A DNA stretch of 64,000 nucleotides from Bombyx mori. Taxonomy: Eukaryota; Arthropoda; Insecta; Lepidoptera; Bombycidae. The stretch covers positions 3,122,501-3,186,500 of the forward strand of contig NC_085132.1 in NCBI RefSeq assembly GCF_030269925.1, written 5' to 3'. The translations under genes and the position numbers were made by a program. The notes under the pieces were generated by a model. It was not told where the DNA came from and did not search any database. It saw only the letters and a program-made list of their open reading frames with translations. Positions 1 through 9,127 of the stretch are shown here, piece after piece. How positions within the stretch are numbered: position 1 is the first letter of the stretch; every line of letters begins with the position of its first letter.

Positions 1-16
1 AGGGTAGTAGTTATAG

Positions 17-140
17 GCAGCCCGTAGGCAGCGGCTTGGCTCTGCCCCTGGCACTGCTGAAGTCCATGGGCGATGGTAACCACTCTCCACCAGGTGGGCC
101 GTATTCTTGTCTGCCTACAAGGGCAACAAAAATAAAAATT
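17..140 (+). mobile_element. BMC1-type LINE 3' tail
   Basis: This is the non-coding 3' end of the same LINE family as the long copy at 6121-9162. It shares the block beginning GTAGGCAGCGGCTTGGCTCT and ending TCTGCCTACAAGGGCAA, followed by an A-rich run. It is severely 5' truncated, as is usual for target-primed reverse transcription, and codes for nothing. Confidence 0.85.
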
Positions 141-337
141 AATCACTGTCAACTAAAGCTCCGATAGACGCCTCATTGAATCCGATCATACTAAGCTTAT
201 GTTCTCATGTTCATATTTAAGTAAACTTCTGAATAATATAACAATCGTTTTCTCTGCCGATCTTTTAGTACTAGTTGGTAAAAAAATACATTGGCAACAT
301 GTTTACACTGTATTGCTATTTAAGCTAGGTAACATAC

Positions 338-540
338 ACTAGATATTTCTGCAGAGTAGGCAACCGAAGCGCAAATTAGCATGCCACTTAGTGTACCGCT
401 GAAAGCTCTTTCCACCACCAACATCCAAGCTTTCGTTGCAAACGTTAACATGAATTTAACGGTCATCGTCAAACACATGCCAAAAACGATACAGGTTTTC
501 CTACCGAAATAGTCCATTACGATTCCCCATGGATAGTTTG
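338..540 (-). CDS. Internal exon of an MFS sugar transporter (Tret1-like)
   Basis: Read on the minus strand, this block translates without stops into about 67 residues with sugar-porter hallmarks: a D-Y-F-G-R-K motif (the loop 2-3 GRK signature), a hydrophobic helix, then R-x3-G-x3-G and a helix ending Y-S-A-E-I-S, matching the R-x3-G..YxxEI region of facilitated trehalose/glucose transporters. The minus-strand acceptor is TTGTTACAG just right of 540, and the donor GTATGT lies at 337-332. The exon is 203 bp; the upstream intron is phase 2 (two bases complete a split codon) and the downstream one is phase 0. The product would be a plasma-membrane sugar carrier. No other exon of the gene is recognisable in the window, so the rest may lie left of position 1 or behind long introns; a processed or orphan exon is possible. 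Seen: motifs and splice sites. Inferred: family and function. Confidence 0.68.
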
Positions 541-544
541 CTGT

Positions 545-857
545 AACAAATTAGCAGTGTTATTAAATTTAAAAAAGATAAGTTGGTTTTTGAAGCACGC
601 GATCTAAAAGGCTCTAAGCCTAAGTGTGTCGATATCCTAAATGTGGCTAGAGGTAGACGAGAACGTGGCCAAGCATTTACTAACAGAGGGGTAAGTACAC
701 GCCACTAGCAATTGCTCGGGCCAAATCAAGTAAGTTCAGAGGTTGAATTTTATTCTGGCTTCTGTATTTTTTAGGAAACAAGTCTATTAATAGACCAAAG
801 AAGCTAGTGCGCGTGCAACTTGATGCACGTGAAAGAAGTGAAACTTCTATTGCGGTA
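545..857 (+). other. Two possible unassigned exons (545-696 and 768-857)
   Basis: About fifty codons are open from 545 and stop at a textbook donor GTAAGT (697). After a short stretch ending in TTTTTTAG, a second block is open in one frame and ends at a second donor, GTATGT (858). The first block is basic (KFKKDK, ARGRRERGQ), and the second contains RPKKLVRVQLDARERSE. Using the obvious TTTTTTAG acceptor the phases do not match; using the AG four codons downstream they do. I do not recognise the protein. It may be a gene fragment nested in the transporter intron, a decayed transposon, or chance. Confidence 0.25.
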
Positions 858-1366
858 TGTATCTATTATTGCAGTAGTCTTCATTTTTCATCCTTAAACC
901 AAATTTCTCTTGTAATAGGAAATGCTGTGTATAAGAGAAACGACATAGGTCGCTTTGTTATTTCCCTGTCTCCATGGTCGAGTGACATTGACTATTTTCT
1001 CACTGTATCTTTTCCTGAATTGTCTTGAATTCCTGAATCTTTTCTCTCTAGCCGTAACGAATCTGTCGCGAGTTAAATTTTACTCTCAACGCGTGTAAAG
1101 AAGTTTCACTTCAAAAAATAGAAATAAGATTGCAAAGTGAAGCTTCGGAACAATTTTGTTAGACCTTGCACCTAGATACATCACTAATCTTTTTGCCGCG
1201 AAGAAACAACCATATCACAATACGATTGAAAATGAACTAAAATAACTTATATGTTAGAGCGACCATTCATCCAAAGCGCTTTTGTTATATAATTAAGATA
1301 TATTTTTGCGTAGATCTATGTGTTTTCAGATTCTAACCAGTTTTGAATGAACTTTACTCCACGGTG
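858..1366. other. AT-rich stretch with no recognisable gene
   Basis: This is unique-looking intron-like DNA. I see no repeat family shared with the rest of the window and no convincing reading frame. Confidence 0.5.
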
Positions 1367-1549
1367 CTTACTAAGCGTCATGAAATATCTACACACGTCG
1401 TTACGAATCCTCCCGACAGTAGATTCTGCGAAGCACTGCTCTTGGGCTAGTATTAGCAAATTCTCTCAGGTTGAGCTCGTGACCTCACCTACCCGTCCGG
1501 CCGTAGTTGGAATAGCACCCTAAGCTACTAGCGAATAGGTAAGGAAAAA
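1367..1549 (+). mobile_element. Jockey-type LINE 3' tail, diverged subfamily
   Basis: It shares the segments GAATCCTCCCGA, AGATTCTGCGAAGCACTGCTCTT and the terminal ..TAGGTAAGG-A(n) with the jockey-type tails at 2818, 20385, 24541 and others. An internal block is missing between the last coding residues and the 3' UTR. It is closest to the copy at 24541-24830, and together they look like a separate subfamily. Its A-tail runs directly into the 37-bp array. Confidence 0.7.
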
Positions 1550-2108
1550 AACTAATCGCCTGTTAATAGTGTTAATCCTCTGTCTAAGTAACAAAACTAA
1601 TCGCCTGTTTATTCCTCTGTCTAAGTAATAAAACTAATCGCCTGTTTATTCCTCTGCCTAAGTAACAAAACTAATCGCCTGTTTATTCCTCTGTCTAAGT
1701 AACAAAACTAATCGCCTGTTTATTCCTCTGTCTAAGTAACAACACTAATCGCCTGTTTATTCCTCTGCCTAAGTAACAAAACTAATCGCCTGTTTATTCC
1801 TCTGTCTAAGTAATAAAACTAATCGCCTGTTTATTCCTCTGCCTAAGTAACAAAACTAATCGCCTGTTTATTCCTCTGTCTAAGTAACAAAACTAATCGC
1901 CTGTTTATTCCTCTGTCTAAGTAACAACACTAATCGCCTGTTTATTCCTCTGCCTAAGTAACAAAACTAATCGCCTGTTTATTCCTCTGTATTAGTATCT
2001 CTCTGTATAAGCATCCTCTGTATAATCTACTATCTGTATAAGTATTTTAAGTATTACTCTGTATAAGTATTACTTAGACTGAGGAATAAACAGGCGATTA
2101 GTTTTTTT
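1544..2108. repeat. 37-bp tandem array capped by an inverted copy
   Basis: About eleven head-to-tail 37-bp units begin CTAATCGCCTGTTTATTCCTC, with starts at for example 1634, 1671, 1708 and 1745. Variant bases repeat every five units, giving a roughly 185-bp higher-order period. The array decays into shorter CTCTGTATAAGTAT-like repeats (1990-2070). It closes with one unit in reverse orientation (2072-2105), so the block starts with AAACTAATCGCCTGTT and ends with its reverse complement. The 10-mer AATAGGTAAG occurs just outside both ends (1534-1543, 2119-2128). It may be a non-autonomous terminal-inverted-repeat element with internal tandem repeats, or a minisatellite with a local inversion. 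Confidence 0.85.
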
Positions 2109-2128
2109 GTGTGTTAAAAATAGGTAAG

Positions 2129-2364
2129 CTAATTAAAGCGTTTTTAACTTTCCTTGCTGCAATCAACGAAATCAACTAAACATTTGACGACCTCATGAAG
2201 CCGTGTCACGTTTCACATTGGTCACGTTTTTGTTATTACATGTGCTATACATTAAATATTTTACTATACCGTTGCTAGCTGAACTGAATCTCGTTTCATT
2301 ATACCATTACATGATCTAAATAAAAATAAGCAAAGACAAATATCAGTTAAGCATTTTTATTTTT
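2129..2364. other. No gene seen
   Basis: This is AT-rich spacer between the array and a Bm1 copy, with nothing recognisable in it. Confidence 0.5.
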
Positions 2365-2658
2365 ACTGGTGGTAGGAACTCTTGTGAGTCCGCGCGGGTA
2401 GGTACCACCACCCTGCATATTTCTGCCGTGAAGCAGAAGTGCGTTTCGGTTTGAAGGGTAGGGCAGCCGTCGTAGCTATACTTGAGACCTTCGAACTTGT
2501 ATCTATATCTTTGTATATTTTTATTTTCTATATATTGTATCTTCGAACTATCTCAAGGTGGGTGGCGCATTTACTTGTAGATGTCTATGGGCTCCAGTAA
2601 CCACTTAAGACCAGGTGGGCTGTGAGCTCGTTCACCCATCTAAGCAATAAAAAAAATT
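2365..2658 (+). mobile_element. Bm1 SINE, headless
   Basis: This is the Bm1 body without the tRNA-like head: ACTGGTGGTAGG, TGAGTCCGCGCGGGTAGGTACC, TTCTGCCGTGAAGCAG, the GGTGGGTGGCGCATTTAC block and CATCTAAGCAATAAAA at the end. It starts exactly at ACTGGTGGTAGG, like several other headless copies here. It carries a short AT-rich insertion (near 2505-2540) inside the usual 'TTAGAACTTATATCTCAAGG' region. Confidence 0.9.
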
Positions 2659-2817
2659 AAAATTTCACTTCAAACACAAAAGTATTTTCAATATAATGGT
2701 TTTGTCGGGGGTCACCAGTATAGTCTCTGTATCGGGCATGGATTAATAAGACACGTTTTCAGTTAAGTGACTAAAGTATAATATTCGGATTACAACGTAA
2801 CGTGCTATCGACAGCCC

Positions 2818-3212
2818 GACAATCCCGAGACTGTCTTTTACATACCCGATCCTATGGATCGAATGGTAAACAGTCGACGTCGCCCTAAACACGTTATTAC
2901 GGATCCTCCCGATCCATTAACGGTACTTTTAGGTACCTCAAGCACAGGTTACCGTCCTCGCCGAATCCGTCGCTTGCGACGAAGGGATCGAGGAGTAAAT
3001 TAAACCCGAGTGAATTAACAACACACTGAGTTTCTCGTCGGATCTTCTCAGTGGGTCGCGTTTCCGATCCGGTGGTAGATTCTGCGAAGCACTACTCTTT
3101 CTTCTAGGGCCAGCTTTAGCAACACTTCCGGCTTGGCCTCCCTGAGCTCACCTACACGTCAAGACAAAGCTGAAATAGCCTCTCAAGGCTATCAGCAAAG
3201 GTAGGAAATAAA
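2818..3212 (+). mobile_element. Jockey-type LINE, last coding segment plus 3' UTR
   Basis: The first part corresponds to the basic C-terminus of the reverse-transcriptase polyprotein (NSRRRPKH.. then PPDPL), as in the longer copy at 20385. It is followed by the 3' UTR (CTGAGTTTCTCG..GGATCTTCTCAGTGGGTCGCG) and ends ATCAGCAAAGGTAGG. It is 5' truncated with frame damage and is non-functional. Confidence 0.82.
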
Positions 3213-3244
3213 GAGAATCATCTCTCGAGTGCAAAGGGTTAAAC

Positions 3245-3292
3245 GATTTTGTCATTTTAGGATTTTGTCATTTTAGGATTTTGTCATTTTAG
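3245..3292. repeat. 16-bp tandem repeat, three copies
   Basis: GATTTTGTCATTTTAG is repeated three times perfectly, a small minisatellite right after the jockey-type tail. Confidence 0.9.
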
Positions 3293-3670
3293 GAGGAGAA
3301 TAGTCTCCTATTACGCTATGAATATATTATAGAAAAAAAAGTTTATTAAAAGTTTCTCCAGTGTTTGTCAAACTATTTCTGTTTTGTTTTGTAGTCATCA
3401 TCGAGCCGCCATGATTTTTTTTACACCACAGATTATGATTGAATTTCGCCTGTCTAAAGATATTAGGTACATACGTAGTACTCACTTAAAAATGCAACCA
3501 GATACGATGTAGACACTAACCACGATGCTTCAACTTCTGATATTCTTGGTGACAAGATGTCTTCGTTTTCATCCATTAATTTCACTAAAACTGGTGAAAT
3601 CCACCCCAGCCCGATTCCGGCGCATGCTGTACTTAACGTAACTGAAAAAAATAAATATAATTGCTAATGC
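3293..3670. other. No gene seen
   Basis: This is AT-rich, apparently unique DNA with no supported frame. Confidence 0.5.
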
Positions 3671-3935
3671 TGCTGTCTGGTGTAGTGGTAAGTGACATGG
3701 TCACCACACAAGGGGGTCGCGGGTTCGAATCCCGCCAAGGGAAGATATTTGTATGAGAAAATTAAATATAAATGTCTTTCCAGGGTTATGGGTGTATCTT
3801 AAATATAGGTATATGTATGTGTATAATAAAAATATTATATTTATTTCCGTTATCTGGTACTTGTAACACAAGTTCTTTACGAACTTAGCACGGGACTAGT
3901 TAACGTGGCGTGATTGTTAGTAAATAAAAAAAAAA
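3671..3935 (+). mobile_element. tRNA-derived SINE, second family
   Basis: The head, starting GTCTGGTGTAGTGGTAAGTG, has a pol III A box (TGGTGTAGTGG) and a B box (GGGTTCGAATCCC) about 35 bases apart. It is followed by a non-tRNA body (TTATTTCCGTTATCTGGTAC..TTAGCACGGGAC) and an A-rich end. A second copy lies at 12651-12886. It is not a tRNA gene: the anticodon arm is unconvincing and the body is shared between copies. Transcription would be by RNA polymerase III from the internal boxes, and mobilisation by a partner LINE. Confidence 0.82.
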
Positions 3936-4091
3936 AAAAATCAAAATGCATTTTTTATTAAAATGTAAACAATTTTATGGGCACTGTATATACCCGTTGC
4001 ATGAGGTTATGGCATGATAGACGGAAGCACAAATAACATTCGAATTCATATGTTTATAGGTTTGCTTCTGGTCGCCCGGTAGTCGAAATAT

Positions 4092-4422
4092 TTTTTTTAT
4101 TGCCCTTGTAGGCAGACGAGCATACGGCCCACCTGATGGTAAGTGGTTACCGTCGCCCATGGACTTCAGCAATGCCAGGGGCAGAGCTAAGCCGCTGTTT
4201 ACCGTTTAGTACTCTCCACAAGCCTTGTTTGAAGAAGGATATATGTCATAGCGCTCGGGAGACGCCGTGGAGGGGAGCTCATTCCAAAGCCGGATGGTAC
4301 GTGGCAAAAAAGATCTCTGGAAGCGCATTGTGGATAAACGCAGTGGCTTCAGGTAGTATGGATGAACTCTGCTCCGGTGGCGGGCGGTGGGATGGTAAAA
4401 ACGAGATGACGGTATCACCTCG
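4092..4422 (-). mobile_element. BMC1-type LINE 3' end (outer element of a nest)
   Basis: On the minus strand this holds the end of the reverse-transcriptase ORF (RFQRSFLPRTIRLWNELPST and neighbours) and the 3' tail ending in a T-rich run on the plus strand. Frame damage is present. The match breaks at about 4422 and resumes at 4783-4812 (CTCGAACAATTCCTTAGAGC), so one copy has been split by the jockey-type insertion between them. Confidence 0.88.
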
Positions 4423-4782
4423 ACTTTTTTTTTTTTTTTTTCCTACCTAATCTGATAGCCTTAGGGACTATTTCAGCGTAACCCTAACGTTTGTAGGTGA
4501 GCTCACGGGGCTCAAACCTGATGACGTTGCTAACACGAACCCTAGCAAGAGCCGTGCTTCGCAGAATCTACCACCGGATCGGAAACGCGACCCACTGAGA
4601 AGATCCGGCGAGAAACTCAGTGGGCTGTGTCTGAGAGTTAATTTACTCGTCGAGCCCTTCGTAGCAAGCGACGGGTTCGACGAGAACGGTGACCGGTGCT
4701 TGAAGTACCTGAAAGCACCGTTAGTGGATCGGGAGGATCCGAGATGACGTGTTTTGGGCGACGTCGACTGCTTTCCATTCTA
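4423..4782 (-). mobile_element. Jockey-type LINE tail inserted into the BMC1 copy
   Basis: Read on the minus strand it is the C-terminal coding end plus 3' UTR of the jockey-type family, with its poly-A seen as the T run at 4424-4441. It interrupts BMC1 sequence, and the broken ends carry related TATC(AC)CTCGA / TATCTCGA bases consistent with a target-site duplication. The same family at 53529-53928 is 5' truncated at nearly the same point. Confidence 0.87.
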
Positions 4783-4812
4783 TCTCGAACAATTCCTTAG
4801 AGCACTCCCTAG
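4783..4812 (-). mobile_element. BMC1 continuation beyond the nested insertion
   Basis: About 30 bp matches the BMC1 coding sequence immediately upstream of the part at 4092-4422 (in the intact copy near 8795-8815). It is the 5'-truncated end of the outer element. Confidence 0.75.
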
Positions 4813-4821
4813 GTATGTACT

Positions 4822-5248
4822 AGTGGTCGCCCGGTAGTCAACATTTTACTACAATTAATTTAAATTATAAGCTTGAACATTAATAAGGGTCTATTGTTAA
4901 AGACTATCATGGATCTCTATATTAACAAATTTCGCCAAGGCTACACTATAGATCAATACTATTGAAGAAGACAAACAATATTAATATATTCTCAATTTGA
5001 CCACAGGCTTAATCACAAACAAAAGAGTATATACGCGTGGGCGTGTCAAATACACGGTAGTGTGTGTGTAAGGTTTTTTTTATTGGTTTAAGAAAGTATT
5101 TTTATGCATAATTTAAAAAACAGTATTAGCATTCTGCACTCCTTCTGTATAAACTATAATTGTGGGAAATTTCATACTCCTCCGTCCGCGCAATTTTCGT
5201 AAAAAGGGGTACCTACAAAGTTGTTTTTGCTTCACATAATATTAATTT
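4822..5248 (+). repeat. Interspersed repeat, family A (about 420 bp)
   Basis: It begins CTAGTGGTCGCCCGGTAGTC, passes through TTTCGCCAAG..ACTATAG and AATTTGACCACA, and ends CTCCGTCCGCGCAATTTTCG..GCTTCACATA. Copies occur at 11020 and 26797 (minus), and at 15385, 49347 and 52612 (plus). It is non-coding. The CTAGTGG start and TATTAAT-rich end resemble lepidopteran Helitron-like non-autonomous repeats, but I cannot name the family. Confidence 0.75.
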
Positions 5249-5722
5249 AAGTATAGATTATAGTTTCCGCAGAGGACCGGGTAAAAGGGATAGATATATG
5301 TATTCGTATAATTTGGCTATTTTGGTGTTCGAACCAAGAAGATATAATGTGTTTTTTTCGAATTAAACTAATGCCTAAACCATTTTGACATAATATGACT
5401 GTCGCGTTGAACAAAAAACACCATGCGATAAAAATAAGCCATGCAGAAATTGTAAATATTGGCGGCGTATTGTATGTATGTTTGGGGGTTGATGCTTCCC
5501 GCTTCCGTAGGTTTAACCCGCGATTCCCTACAAGTAACCCCTGGGTGGTGCTAAACGGGAGCCGAAAACACAATCGGTGGTAGGACCTAGTCCGACTGGC
5601 TGGCGACCACCCTCCAACTAGAGTCTGCCGCCAAATAGCCTAGCTGTGTTCCGGCATGTGGGTTGGAGAGCCAGTTCTATTCCTTTCCTTTCTTCCTCCT
5701 TGTTGGGGGTGAATCTTGGTGA

Positions 5723-5899
5723 TACTTGGAACATGCAGAGCAAACGTGCGCGCAAGTCCGCGGGGCGTGGGTTGCTGACGGGGGTATAGGGAGACCCAGT
5801 GAAACGGTGCCTGCCGCCGCCCGCCGGTCAGTAGGGGACCTGAACCTGGGTGTCACAACTAAACTCCGCCCCAAGAAGCTGTCCCGCCAACCGGTGTAA
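5723..5899 (+). pseudogene. Possible C-terminal remnant of BMC1 ORF1
   Basis: After an in-frame TGA (5720-5722), 58 codons stay open to a TAA at 5897-5899, just ahead of the main ORF. The peptide is basic at the end (TKLRPKKLSRQPV). The position fits a gag-like ORF1 that normally precedes the endonuclease ORF, but no CCHC knuckle is visible and most of ORF1 is absent. This is inference from position and composition only. Confidence 0.4.
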
Positions 5900-6120
5900 A
5901 ATCCTGTCATGCGGTCGTCGTGCCGGAGTCGGAGACCGGAGTGGATCCCGGCGATCGTATGCAGGGTGGACTGGGGGCCCTTCCATACCCTGCGTCAGCT
6001 TCTCGCGCACCCCCGGATCGAGTGTTCATTGTGCCCTGCGCTTTATTCAGGTATTGCCTTGATCTCACCTCTAGCATCCTACCTCTCCAAATCCTTACTC
6101 TCCAACTAAAATTATCTATC

Positions 6121-9081
6121 ATGAAAGTCGACAAAAGAAAAAGAGTTTTTTCGGCGGATCCCCATTCCACGTTTAATGTGGATTTCAGCAATGTCAGGGG
6201 CCTACACAGTAACCTTGACGCCGTACATCACCACCTTGAGACGGCGCAGCCTGCCCTCTTTTTCCTGACTGAGACGCAGATATCTGCCCCGGATGATACG
6301 TCGTACCTCGGATACCCCGGCTACGCATTGGAGCACACCTTCCTGCGTAAAGCCGGGGTGTGCGTGTTTATCCGGGAAGATGTCTGCTGTCGTCGGCTTC
6401 GGGGCCTCGAGCAACGGGACCTGTCCCTCTTGTGGCTACGCGTGGACTATGGGGGCTGTACCCGAGTCTACGCTTGCCTGTACAGGTCTCACAGCAGTGA
6501 TGCGGGGTCAGCTCTGTTTGAGCATGTACAAGAGGGGACTGACCGCGTGCTTGAGCAGTACCCATCTGCGGAGGTGGTGGTCCTTGGTGACTTTAACGCT
6601 CATCACCAGGAGTGGTTGGGGTCCAGAACCACTGACCTCCCGGGTCGGGCTGCCTACGATTTCGCCTTGTCCTACGGCCTCTCTCAACTGGTGACACAGC
6701 CCACCCGTGTCCCAGACATTGAGGGGCACGAGCCTTCTTTGTTGGACCTTCTGCTGACCACTCACCCAGCTGGATACAGTGTGGTGGTCGACGCTCCACT
6801 CGGATCGTCTGATCACTGCCTTATCCGTGCTGCCATACCACTCTCTCGTCCTAGTCGTCGAACGACGACCGGGTTTCGAAGAGTTTGGCGGTACAGGTCA
6901 GCAGACTGGGATGGAATGCGTGAATTTTACGCATCCTACCCATGGGGGCGGCTCTGCTTTTCCTCCGATGATCCTGACGTCTGTGCGGACCGACTTAAAG
7001 ACGTGGTGCTTCAGGGAATTGAATTATTCATTCCTTCTTCTGAGGTGCCCGTTGGGGGTCGCAGCAAACCCTGGTATAATAAAGCCAGTAGGGATGCTGC
7101 ACGCCTCAAGCGGTCTGCATACGTGGCATTTAATGTTGCTAGGAGATGCCGGGATCCTGATATCTCGGAGAAAAGGCGTAAATTTAACGCCGCCTCTAGG
7201 TCCTATAAGAAGGCTATTGCCAAGGCGAAGTCGGAGCACGTTGCCAGAATTGGCGAGCGACTGAATAGCTATCCCTCTGGGAGCCGTGCTTTCTGGTCGC
7301 TGGCTAAGGCTGCAGAAGGTAACTTCTGCAGGTCTAGCCTTCCACCACTGCGTAAGTCCAATGACAGTCTGGCTCATAGTGCGAAGGAGAAGGCTGACCT
7401 TCTGGTCAAGCTCTTTGCCTCATACTCGACTTTGGATGACGGAGGAGCCACGCCGCCCAACATCTCCCGGTGTGACAGCTCCATGCCTGAGATTCGCATC
7501 ACACAGCGTGCGGTCAGACAGGAGCTTCGGTTTCTTGATGTCCATAAGTCGAGTGGGCCAGATTGCATCCCCGCAGTGGTTCTAAAAACATGCGCCCCTG
7601 AGTTGACACCCGCGCTAACGCGTCTATATCGCCTCTCGTACAATACCAACAGGGTTCCGTCTTCATGGAAGACTGCTCATGTCCACCCTATCCCCAAAAA
7701 GGGTGACCGGTCGGACCCCTCGAATTACAGACCTATCGCGATAACTTCCTTGCTTTCCAAGGTGATGGAGCGAATCATAAACATCCAACTTCTTAAGTAT
7801 CTTGAGGATCGCCAGCTGATCAGTGACCGGCAGTACGGTTTCCGTCATGGTCGCTCAGCTGGCGATCTTCTTGTATACCTCACACATAAATGGGCTGAAG
7901 CCTTGGAAAGCAAGGGCGAGGCTCTCGCTGTGAGCCTTGATATCGCGAAGGCCTTCGACAGGGTCTGGCATAGGGCACTTCTATCGAAGCTTCCAGCATA
8001 CGGGATCCCTGAGGGACTCTGCAAGTGGATCGCTAGCTTTTTGGATGGACGGAGCATCACAGTTGTCGTCGACGGCTGCTGCTCCGATACCATGACCATC
8101 AACGCTGGTGTTCCACAAGGTTCGGTGCTCTCCCCCACGCTTTTCATACTGCATATCAATGACATGCTGTCTATTGATGGCATGCATTGCTATGCGGATG
8201 ATAGCACGGGGGATGCGCGATATATCGGCCATCAGAGTCTCTCTCGAAGCGTTGTACACGAGAGGCGATTAAAACTTGTGTCTGAAGTGGAGAACTCTCT
8301 GGGGCGGGTCTCCAAGTGGGGTGAACTGAATTCAGTTCAGTTTAACCCATTGAAGACACAGGTTTGCGCGTTCACTGCGAAGAAGGACCCTTTTGTCATG
8401 GCGCCGGAATTCCAAGGAGTATCCCTGCAGCTTTCCGCGAGTATCGGGATTCTGGGGGTCGATATTTCGAGCGATGTCCAGTTTCGGAGTCATTTGGAAG
8501 GTAAAGCCAAATTGGCCTCTAAAATGTTGGGAGTTCTCAACAGAGCGAAGCGGTATTTCACGCCTGGACAGAGACTTGCGCTTTATAAGGCGCAGGTCCG
8601 ACCTCGCGTGGAGTACTGCTCTCACCTCTGGGCCGGGGCTCCCAAATACCAGCTACTTCCATTTGACTCCATACAGAAACGGGCTGTTCGGATGGTCGAT
8701 AGTCCTGCTCTCGCGGATCGCTTGGAACCTTTGGGTCTACGGAGGGACTTCGGTTCTCTCTGTGTTTTATACCGCATGGTCCATGGGGAATGCTCTGAGG
8801 AATTATTCGAGATGATTCCCTCATCTCCTTTTTATCATCGCACCTCCCGCCATCGGAGCAGAGTTCATCCATATTATCTGGAACCGCTGCGTTCATCGAC
8901 AGTGCGTTTCCAAAGATCTTTTTTGCCACGTACCATCCGGCTTTGGAATGAACTCCCCTCCACGGTGTTTTCCGAGCGCTATGACATGTCCTTCTTCAAA
9001 CGAGGCTTGCGGAGAGTACTTTATGGTAGGCAGCGGCTTAGCTCTGCCCCTGGCATTGCTGACGTCCATGAGCGACGGTGA
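6121..9081 (+). CDS. LINE endonuclease-reverse transcriptase (ORF2, BMC1-type)
   Basis: The open frame extends from 5863 to 9081. I take the ATG at 6121 (986 aa) because the endonuclease fold starts about 18 residues later; an upstream ATG at 5959 is possible. Apurinic-like endonuclease: TETQ, GDFN at residues 156-159 and SDH around 230-232. Reverse transcriptase: PDCIP, NYRPIAITS, SLDIAKAFD with catalytic Asp607, GVPQGS at 663-668 and YADD at 691-694, all intact. No RNase H follows. The C-terminal RSFLPRTIRLWNELPS block is the conserved end also found in the truncated copies. The stop codon falls inside the conserved 3' tail. The product would nick chromosomal DNA and copy its own RNA by target-primed reverse transcription. 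No frameshift or stop interrupts it, so it may still be competent in trans, although its own ORF1 is largely missing. Confidence 0.93.
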   Translation: MKVDKRKRVFSADPHSTFNVDFSNVRGLHSNLDAVHHHLETAQPALFFLTETQISAPDDTSYLGYPGYALEHTFLRKAGVCVFIREDVCCRRLRGLEQRDLSLLWLRVDYGGCTRVYACLYRSHSSDAGSALFEHVQEGTDRVLEQYPSAEVVVLGDFNAHHQEWLGSRTTDLPGRAAYDFALSYGLSQLVTQPTRVPDIEGHEPSLLDLLLTTHPAGYSVVVDAPLGSSDHCLIRAAIPLSRPSRRTTTGFRRVWRYRSADWDGMREFYASYPWGRLCFSSDDPDVCADRLKDVVLQGIELFIPSSEVPVGGRSKPWYNKASRDAARLKRSAYVAFNVARRCRDPDISEKRRKFNAASRSYKKAIAKAKSEHVARIGERLNSYPSGSRAFWSLAKAAEGNFCRSSLPPLRKSNDSLAHSAKEKADLLVKLFASYSTLDDGGATPPNISRCDSSMPEIRITQRAVRQELRFLDVHKSSGPDCIPAVVLKTCAPELTPALTRLYRLSYNTNRVPSSWKTAHVHPIPKKGDRSDPSNYRPIAITSLLSKVMERIINIQLLKYLEDRQLISDRQYGFRHGRSAGDLLVYLTHKWAEALESKGEALAVSLDIAKAFDRVWHRALLSKLPAYGIPEGLCKWIASFLDGRSITVVVDGCCSDTMTINAGVPQGSVLSPTLFILHINDMLSIDGMHCYADDSTGDARYIGHQSLSRSVVHERRLKLVSEVENSLGRVSKWGELNSVQFNPLKTQVCAFTAKKDPFVMAPEFQGVSLQLSASIGILGVDISSDVQFRSHLEGKAKLASKMLGVLNRAKRYFTPGQRLALYKAQVRPRVEYCSHLWAGAPKYQLLPFDSIQKRAVRMVDSPALADRLEPLGLRRDFGSLCVLYRMVHGECSEELFEMIPSSPFYHRTSRHRSRVHPYYLEPLRSSTVRFQRSFLPRTIRLWNELPSTVFSERYDMSFFKRGLRRVLYGRQRLSSAPGIADVHERR

Positions 9082-9127
9082 CCACTTACCATCAGGTGGG
9101 CCGTATGCTCGTCTGCCTACAAAGGCA

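Noticed and set aside
1555..1990. CRISPR array
   Set aside because: The 37-bp units are contiguous tandem repeats with no spacers, in an insect-type genome.
3671..3745. tRNA gene (also at 12651, 14180, 17750, 61858)
   Set aside because: The A and B boxes are there, but each is the head of a longer repeat shared between copies (SINE), without a convincing anticodon arm or 3' terminator in the right place.
4136..4450. Plus-strand ORF of 104 codons
   Set aside because: It is the antisense reading of a BMC1 3' end running into a poly-T tract. The same kind of shadow occurs at 51068, 58146 and 35082.
5247..5573. Minus-strand ORF of 108 codons
   Set aside because: It straddles the end of a family A repeat and the left part of the BMC1 region; no motif and no plausible start or splice context.
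5920..6120. Extended N-terminus of the BMC1 ORF2
   Set aside because: The first codon would be GTG, and the stretch has no endonuclease motif. An ATG at 5959 remains possible, but 6121 fits the domain start better.
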